A stretch of 23,152 nucleotides of DNA from Euglena gracilis (lineage: Eukaryota; Euglenozoa; Euglenophyceae; Euglenales; Euglenaceae): contig CAAHFI011883080.1 of assembly GCA_900893395.1 (NCBI GenBank), positions 1-23,152 on the forward strand. The letters are read 5' to 3'. Positions 19,601 through 23,152 of this stretch are shown piece by piece; position 1 is the stretch's first letter, and every line of letters begins with the position of its first letter. Below the pieces are notes generated by a model, which made no database searches, had not been told where the DNA came from, and saw nothing but the letters and a program-made list of their open reading frames with translations. The position numbers and the translations under genes are program-made.

Positions 19601-20635
19601 CGATTTCCATTCAGGCGCCCGTTTATGTCGTCGATTTCCATTCAGGCGCCCGTTTATGTCGGTCGATTTCCATTCAGGCGCCCGTTTATGTCGGTCGATT
19701 TCCATTCAGGCGCCCGTTTATGTCGTCGATTTCCATTCAGGCGCCCGTTTATGTCGGTCGATTTCCATTCCATTGAAATCTGTTGCTGGTCAGATTGGGA
19801 ATTTTTAGTGACTTTTTGGACATTTTGGATTTCCCTTTTTTTCGACATTTTTGGTCCTATGGGGTTGTGGAGGAGTTATGGATCAGACAAAAACCAAATT
19901 TTGTGGCCAGGTGATCACAGCTGGCTGAACTTTGGATGGAACAGACGGAAGGACGGTATTAAGATTATTATTTTCTGGATCTTCAGAAAAAGCATTCGGC
20001 AAATTTGTCCTGAACCAGTTGTCATCACTGGTCATCTGAAAGAAAAGCTTTCGGGTGAGGAGTGATTTGGCAATGTCAAACCTATTTTCTGGGCTCGACG
20101 CCTGTATTGCAATTATATTGACATCATCGGATTTCGGGCCAAGGCTGTGTTCATAGCAACATGGCTTTGGTCAAAATCTGTGTTTCTAAAAAAACGCAGA
20201 CTCTGGCCTGAGTCTGTGTTTCGAAACGCTCAGTCTGTTATTCGGCCTGAGTCTGCGTTTCGAAACGCAGACTCAGGTCAGAGTCTGCGTTTAAGACGCA
20301 GTTCTTGATATAGAGATTGAAAAAAGAAAAAAGCATTCCGAAAAAAAAGGCAAAAGGTTGGTCGACATTAACGGGTTTCAGGCTGAAACTGACAATGTCC
20401 CAAAACGGAACAAAAAGGCATTCAAAAAAGGAAACAAAAGGTTGGTCGATTTCCAAGACATCGGAAACCGTTTATGTCAGTCGATTTCCATTCAGGCGCC
20501 CGTTTATGTCAGTCGATTTCCATTCAGGCGCCCGTTTATGTCGTCGATTTCCATTCAGGCGCCCGTTTATGTCGGTCGATTTCCATTCAGGCGCCGTTTA
20601 TGTCAGTCGATTTCCATTCAGGCGCCCGTTAATGG
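13620..20635 (+). repeat. Higher-order tandem array with 810-925-bp units and nested 32-bp repeats
   Basis: The landmark GACATCGG occurs at 14471, 15283, 16099, 16910, 17733, 18651, 19576 and 20457 (spacings 812, 816, 811, 823, 918, 925, 881), giving eight spacers and nine repeat clusters. Each cluster holds 4-8 tandem copies of a 32-bp unit, GTTTATGTCAGTCGATTTCC then ATTCAGGCGCCC, about 48 in all. The spacers (about 690 bp) are nearly identical and include a GGTGATCACAGCTGG block, a TTTAAGATTATTATTTTCTG block and a palindrome. Unit length varies mainly with the number of 32-bp copies. The early spacer at 13790-14470 is more diverged. There is no credible gene; a conserved 62-codon frame in the spacers follows from unit identity. 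Confidence 0.95.
14261..14290. repeat. 30-bp perfect palindrome in the satellite spacer
   Basis: CTGAGTCTGCGTTTC followed by its exact mirror forms a zero-loop palindrome. Identical copies lie at 15076-15105, 15891-15920, 16702-16731, 18443-18472, 19376-19405 and 20247-20276. The spacer near 17540 lacks it. A flanking TGTGTTTCGAAACGCTCAG segment is an imperfect second palindrome. Confidence 0.9.
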
Positions 20636-20729
20636 GCCAAAAACCACTTTTTTGACCATATTTCCGTCCAGGCGGTTCGGTCGAATGAATATCAAGACAG
20701 GCGTCGGGCCCAGACAAAATAGGTTTTAG

Positions 20730-20833
20730 AAAAATCGACCGACACTAACAGATTCAGCAGGGGCGCCGGGCGGCTCGCTTCGCTCGCTCGCGCCCGGCGC
20801 CCCTGCTGAATCTGTTAGTGTCGGTCGATTTTT
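20730..20833. repeat. Perfect 43-bp-arm hairpin at the right edge of the satellite
   Basis: Left arm 20730-20772 (AAAAATCGACCGACACTAAC...GGGGCGCCGGGCG) and right arm 20791-20833 are exact complements around an 18-base loop of GCTCGC repeats. The arm holds TGTCGGTCGATTT, the core of the 32-bp satellite unit, and a TAACAGATTCAGC stretch like TAACGGATTTCAAGC at the left edge, so it is built from satellite-related sequence. Confidence 0.95.
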
Positions 20834-20839
20834 GTGTAG

Positions 20840-21130
20840 AAACTCCGCCCCCCCCCCCGAGGAATTTGTTGCTGTGATCCGCAAAATATCTGAGGGCGGT
20901 AAGCAGGAGGCAGATGACCTGTGAACGGCCCCTTGTTTGCTGAGAAAGAAACAAGAGACTTTCCGGAGCGCAAGGCGTCCAACGATCCGGCATCCTACAT
21001 TTTCTGACTTTTGTCGATTTTTGTGAGGATAACGGGTTAAAATATGACTCGTTGGACGAATATTTGCGAGGTTGGGCTCGTCGCACCATTTTTCCGTGTT
21101 GTATTTGTTTTGAAACCGTGTATAGGGGCT
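20840..21130. other. Unassigned stretch
   Basis: No gene recognised. A C-run at 20850-20859 follows the hairpin. A 171-codon minus-strand frame covers 20754-21269 but includes the hairpins and a poly-Gly stretch from the C-run, so it is not credited. Confidence 0.3.
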
Positions 21131-21142
21131 CTGGCTTCACGC

Positions 21143-21216
21143 CCGAACCGGCGTTCTGGACGCCGGTTCGGCGCATAAATTTATGCGCCGAACCGGCGTC
21201 CAGAACGCTGGTTCGG
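21143..21216. repeat. 37-bp-arm palindrome (CGAACCGGCGTT type)
   Basis: The arms 21143-21179 and 21180-21216 meet without a loop at AAATTT, with one mismatched pair. Arm parts are CCGAACCGGCGTTCTGGACG and CCGGTTCGGCGCATAAA. It shares the ACCGGCGT/ACGCCGGTT vocabulary of the other hairpin elements but has a different centre. Confidence 0.9.
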
Positions 21217-21239
21217 CGGGAAGACGGCGTCCTGGGGAC

Positions 21240-21430
21240 CCAAAATAAAAAGTGCCAAAAAGTGTCCAAAGTGGTTTTTCGACATTGGCAATCATATCAA
21301 TCATATCTGAGCAGTTTTCGGGGGTATTTTGGCCAGAAATTGGGGTATTTTGTGCAACAATTTCCATTTGGTCAAATTTGGGGAAATTTCTGAAACAGAA
21401 TACCATGCAGCACGGCTGAAATCTAAGGCC
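21240..21430. other. Unassigned stretch
   Basis: Nothing recognised. The sequence is T/G-rich on the plus strand, leading into the first copy of the AGCTTTCGAT repeat. Confidence 0.3.
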
Positions 21431-21475
21431 ATCTGCTGAAATCCCTCGAGAAGGGCTATCGATGGGCAACATGGG
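21430..21475 (+). repeat. AGCTTTCGAT dispersed repeat, copy 1
   Basis: GGCCATCTGCTGAAATCCCT then CGAGAAGGGCTATCGATGGG and CAACATGG aligns with copies at about 21785-21835 and 21930-21980 (same strand) and about 22270-22310 and 22780-22815 (opposite strand). Confidence 0.6.
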
Positions 21476-21487
21476 GGGATTGGTACG

Positions 21488-21660
21488 ACGTGGCGAGGGG
21501 GTCCGAATAGGGGGGGGAGGAGGGGGGGAAATGGCGTGAAAATGCGTGGCGAGGGGGTCTCGGATGGGGGGGGGGAGGGTGTGCCATGGTTGCAGAATGA
21601 AAAATGTTGTTGGGTGGCGTGGCGAGGGGTCCGGCTAGGAAGAGGGAGGGCGGTAAATAG
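21488..21660 (+). repeat. G-rich diverged repeat (GTGGCGAGGGGGTC)
   Basis: GTGGCGAGGGG(G)TC occurs at about 21490, 21546 and 21619, with G-runs of 7-9 between copies. Several tracts could support G-quadruplex folding. A Pro-rich minus-strand frame here is a composition artefact. Confidence 0.65.
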
Positions 21661-21784
21661 CGTGCGAGCCCCTCGGAGGTGGGGGGTGTACCAACCCCCA
21701 TAGCAGGTGCACAGTGGATTTTGGAATTTGCGAAAAGGCAATTTTCAGAGCGCTATGCAGTTGTGGCTGAGTTCTAAGGGCACC

Positions 21785-21835
21785 AAATGAAAGCTCATGG
21801 GGAGAGCTTTCGATTGATATGCCGTATGGCACCTG
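21785..21835 (+). repeat. AGCTTTCGAT dispersed repeat, copy 2
   Basis: CCAAATGAAAGCTCATGGGG then AGAGCTTTCGATTGATATGC. It is the most diverged on its left side. Confidence 0.55.
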
Positions 21836-21929
21836 AGGTGTGGGATTTCACAAATCAGGATGTCAAATTTTGGAATACATGATTGCTGAAAGAAGCGCTG
21901 TGTGCATTATTGCTGAATCCTGTGGCCAT

Positions 21930-21980
21930 CTGTCAAAAGCCCTTGAGAAGAGCTTTCGATTGATGGGTAACATGGCATCA
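21930..21980 (+). repeat. AGCTTTCGAT dispersed repeat, copy 3
   Basis: GGCCATCTGTCAAAAGCCCT then TGAGAAGAGCTTTCGATTGA and TGGGTAACATGGC. It is the closest match to copy 1 over about 48 bases. Confidence 0.6.
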
Positions 21981-21996
21981 CATTTGTGAAAACTTC

Positions 21997-22151
21997 TACT
22001 ACAAAAAAGGGGTGGCAGACGCCGTTCTGTCCAAAAACCCGGCGTCCGGAAACGCCGGGTTTTGGACAGAACCGGCGTCCGCCACCCCTTGTTTAAACCG
22101 GCGTTTTAGAGACGCCGGGTTCAGGACAGAACCGGCGTCCCCACCCTTCGG
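21997..22151. mobile_element. ACGCCGG hairpin element, copy 2
   Basis: It has the same 5' flank (TACTACAAAAAAGGGGTGGC), hairpin, third arm copy and 3' flank (CCCTTCGG) as 11555-11708. The hairpin arms here are imperfect, with one gap and a few mismatches around a CGGA loop. It is inserted next to AGCTTTCGAT copy 3. Confidence 0.8.
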
Positions 22152-22224
22152 TCAAAAGGACACTCCCAGGACCAATCCCGACCACTTATCTGCAATGTCA
22201 TGCCACTTTGCATTTCATCAAATT

Positions 22225-22310
22225 TCGGCGATCGCGAGGGTATTTCTGGCTGTGTCAATCGTCCTGGTACAAAGTCACCCCTCAATCGAAAGCTCTTTTC
22301 ATCAGACGAC
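22225..22310 (-). repeat. AGCTTTCGAT dispersed repeat, copy 4 (inverted)
   Basis: AAATTTCGGCGATCGCGAGG ... CACCCCTCAATCGAAAGCTC then TTTTCATCAGACGAC. It aligns over about 90 bases with copy 5. Confidence 0.6.
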
Positions 22311-22351
22311 TGGCGATCACCACCAAATTCAGCCACACCGCCTGGAGCTCT

Positions 22352-22574
22352 TACCACCTCCCCCCCCCCTAATTGACCGTGGGACCTCTCCACGGGACCC
22401 CCTTTTGGTCAATTAGGGGGGGGGTTCAATTAGGGGGGCGTCAATTAGGGGGGTACCGTCAATTAGGGGGTGCTTCAGCACAGAATCCCCCGGGCAGTCA
22501 ATTAGGGGGGGGGGTCGAAAAAATTTTCCCCGGGCATTTGGTCAATTAGGGGGGGGGTCAATTAGGGGGGGGTA
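22352..22574. mobile_element. G-tract-terminated MITE-like element, copy B
   Basis: The ends are TACCACCTCCCCCCCCCTAA followed by TTGACC, and the inverted GGTCAATTAGGGGGGGGG...GGTA. Seven copies of TCAATTA followed by 5-10 G lie inside, along with CCACGGGACCCCC and AAAATTTTCCCCGGG blocks that match copy A (8249-8455). There is no coding capacity. Confidence 0.7.
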
Positions 22575-22714
22575 TTTTCTGTCACTGGGAAATCCTAATT
22601 TCACAACTCTGGTGCCCCCCGGGACCCCTCAGGTGGTTGATTCGAAGAGAAAAAACGTTTTCTGTAAGGTTTATTAAGCATCTTAAACCAAAAATCACTG
22701 AAAATTACCACAAA

Positions 22715-22815
22715 TTTCGACTCAGATTCTGGCCGATCCGACGATCGCGGCGTATCTCGGGCTGCGTGCACGTTAGGGTACCAAGTTACCCCTCGATCGA
22801 AAGCTCTTTTCAACA
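22715..22815 (-). repeat. AGCTTTCGAT dispersed repeat, copy 5 (inverted)
   Basis: CGATCGCGGCGTATCTCGGG ... TTACCCCTCGATCGAAAGCT then CTTTTCAACAGACGAC. It pairs with copy 4, about 500 bases away, with the G-tract MITE between them. Confidence 0.6.
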
Positions 22816-23010
22816 GACGACAGCGGTGTCATCAGATCTTTCCACGCTGCACGGTACTCTATTTCCAAATCTGGGGCCAATTTTCACCAAATTTGGATAT
22901 CCACCCACTGGTCCCCAAATGGCAAAATTCATTGTCCTAGATGGTTGAAACAGTCATACCAGCACCTTAGGGCCACTTTTGGCACTTTTTGGTGCCATTT
23001 TTAGGAATGA
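22816..23010. other. Unassigned stretch
   Basis: No gene or repeat recognised. A 103-codon plus-strand frame (22637-22948) spans the diverged repeat and has no domain. Confidence 0.3.
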
Positions 23011-23152
23011 AAACCGGACGCCGGGTTTTGGACAAAACCGGCGTTCCTAACGCCGGGTTTAGGACAGAACCGGCGTCCGTAAAACCGTGGGGGGGACGCC
23101 GTTCTGTCCTGAACTGTCCTGAAACCCGGCGTCTCAAACGACGGTTTAATCG
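23011..23152. mobile_element. ACGCCGG hairpin element, subtype 2, second copy (at window edge)
   Basis: It starts AAACCGGACGCCGGGTTTTG and runs through TCCTAACGCC, a GTGGGGGGG tract and ACGCCGTTCTGTCCTGAA to GGTTTAAT, as at 12507-12612. It carries an extra arm copy in the middle and a duplicated CTGTCCTGAA. It appears essentially complete at the edge. Confidence 0.75.

Larger units (their letters stand above)
13551..20729. repeat. Inverted-repeat-bounded satellite region
   Basis: 13551-13585 (TAAAACCTATTTTC...AGGCCCGACGCCTGTC plus TTGA) is matched in reverse complement by 20692-20729, with a 2-base indel and about one mismatch. These 35-40-bp ends bracket the entire 7-kb array. Versions of the same sequence also occur inside each unit (AAACCTATTTTCTGGG...GACGCCTGTATTG), so the ends look like diverged unit fragments, one inverted. 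Confidence 0.6.

Noticed and set aside
13620-20635. CRISPR array
   Set aside because: The 32-bp copies are directly adjacent without unique spacers, in a eukaryotic repeat context.
20773-20790. GCTCGC repeats in a hairpin loop, reminiscent of parvovirus terminal repeats
   Set aside because: The likeness is limited to a short GC-rich word. There is no replication-protein gene and the arm sequence derives from the satellite.
20754-21269. 171-codon minus-strand frame
   Set aside because: It spans the 43-bp-arm hairpin and a C-run that gives poly-Gly. Composition explains the openness.
21301-21741. 146-codon Pro-rich minus-strand frame
   Set aside because: It is generated by the G-rich diverged repeat; there is no domain and the reading is low complexity.
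22352-22574. TCAATTAGGGGGG repeats as telomere-like or CRISPR-like repeats
   Set aside because: They are unevenly spaced, sit inside an inverted-repeat element shared with 8249-8455, and have no uniform spacers.

Overview
This is a repeat-dominated, non-genic window from a eukaryotic nuclear genome. The evidence is an LTR retrotransposon with a zinc-knuckle Gag, a LINE-type reverse transcriptase, several MITE-like families and a long satellite array. There are no bacterial-style operons, and I recognise no intact host gene, rRNA or tRNA. The mixture suggests a large-genome protist or alga, but nothing here assigns a taxon.

Left part (1-7139). A broken LTR retrotransposon on the minus strand runs off the left edge. 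Its 5' LTR lies at about 4564-4999, a primer-binding-site-like sequence at 4553-4561, and a long gag region at about 250-4312. The LTR begins directly after the first catalytic Asp of a LINE reverse transcriptase, also on the minus strand. The LTR element therefore landed inside an older LINE. The LINE reads right to left: about three 165-bp monomers (6617-7139), a 2A-like motif, Cys/His zinc fingers, then RT fingers up to motif A. The LTR element and its leader are rich in tiny GC-armed hairpins.

Middle part (7140-13550). A TATA box precedes a hairpin-rich stretch ending in a T-run, a weak non-coding RNA candidate. A broken tyrosine-recombinase-like fragment lies at 8570-8752. Interspersed among unrecognised sequence are G-tract-terminated MITE-like elements, a 300-bp TIR element, GC-rich hairpin repeats around an ACGCCGG core, and degenerate minisatellites of 21-22 bp (two unrelated ones) and 45-48 bp.

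Right part (13551-23152). A 7-kb higher-order satellite has about 810-925-bp units. Each unit carries a cluster of 4-8 copies of a 32-bp repeat and usually a 30-bp perfect palindrome. The array is bracketed by a 35-40-bp inverted repeat and abuts a perfect 43-bp-arm hairpin. Beyond it lie more ACGCCGG hairpin elements, a second G-tract MITE, and five diverged copies of a repeat centred on AGCTTTCGAT.

The best candidates for something undescribed are the inverted-repeat-bounded nested satellite, the G-tract MITE family, the ACGCCGG hairpin family and the micro-hairpin load of the LTR element.
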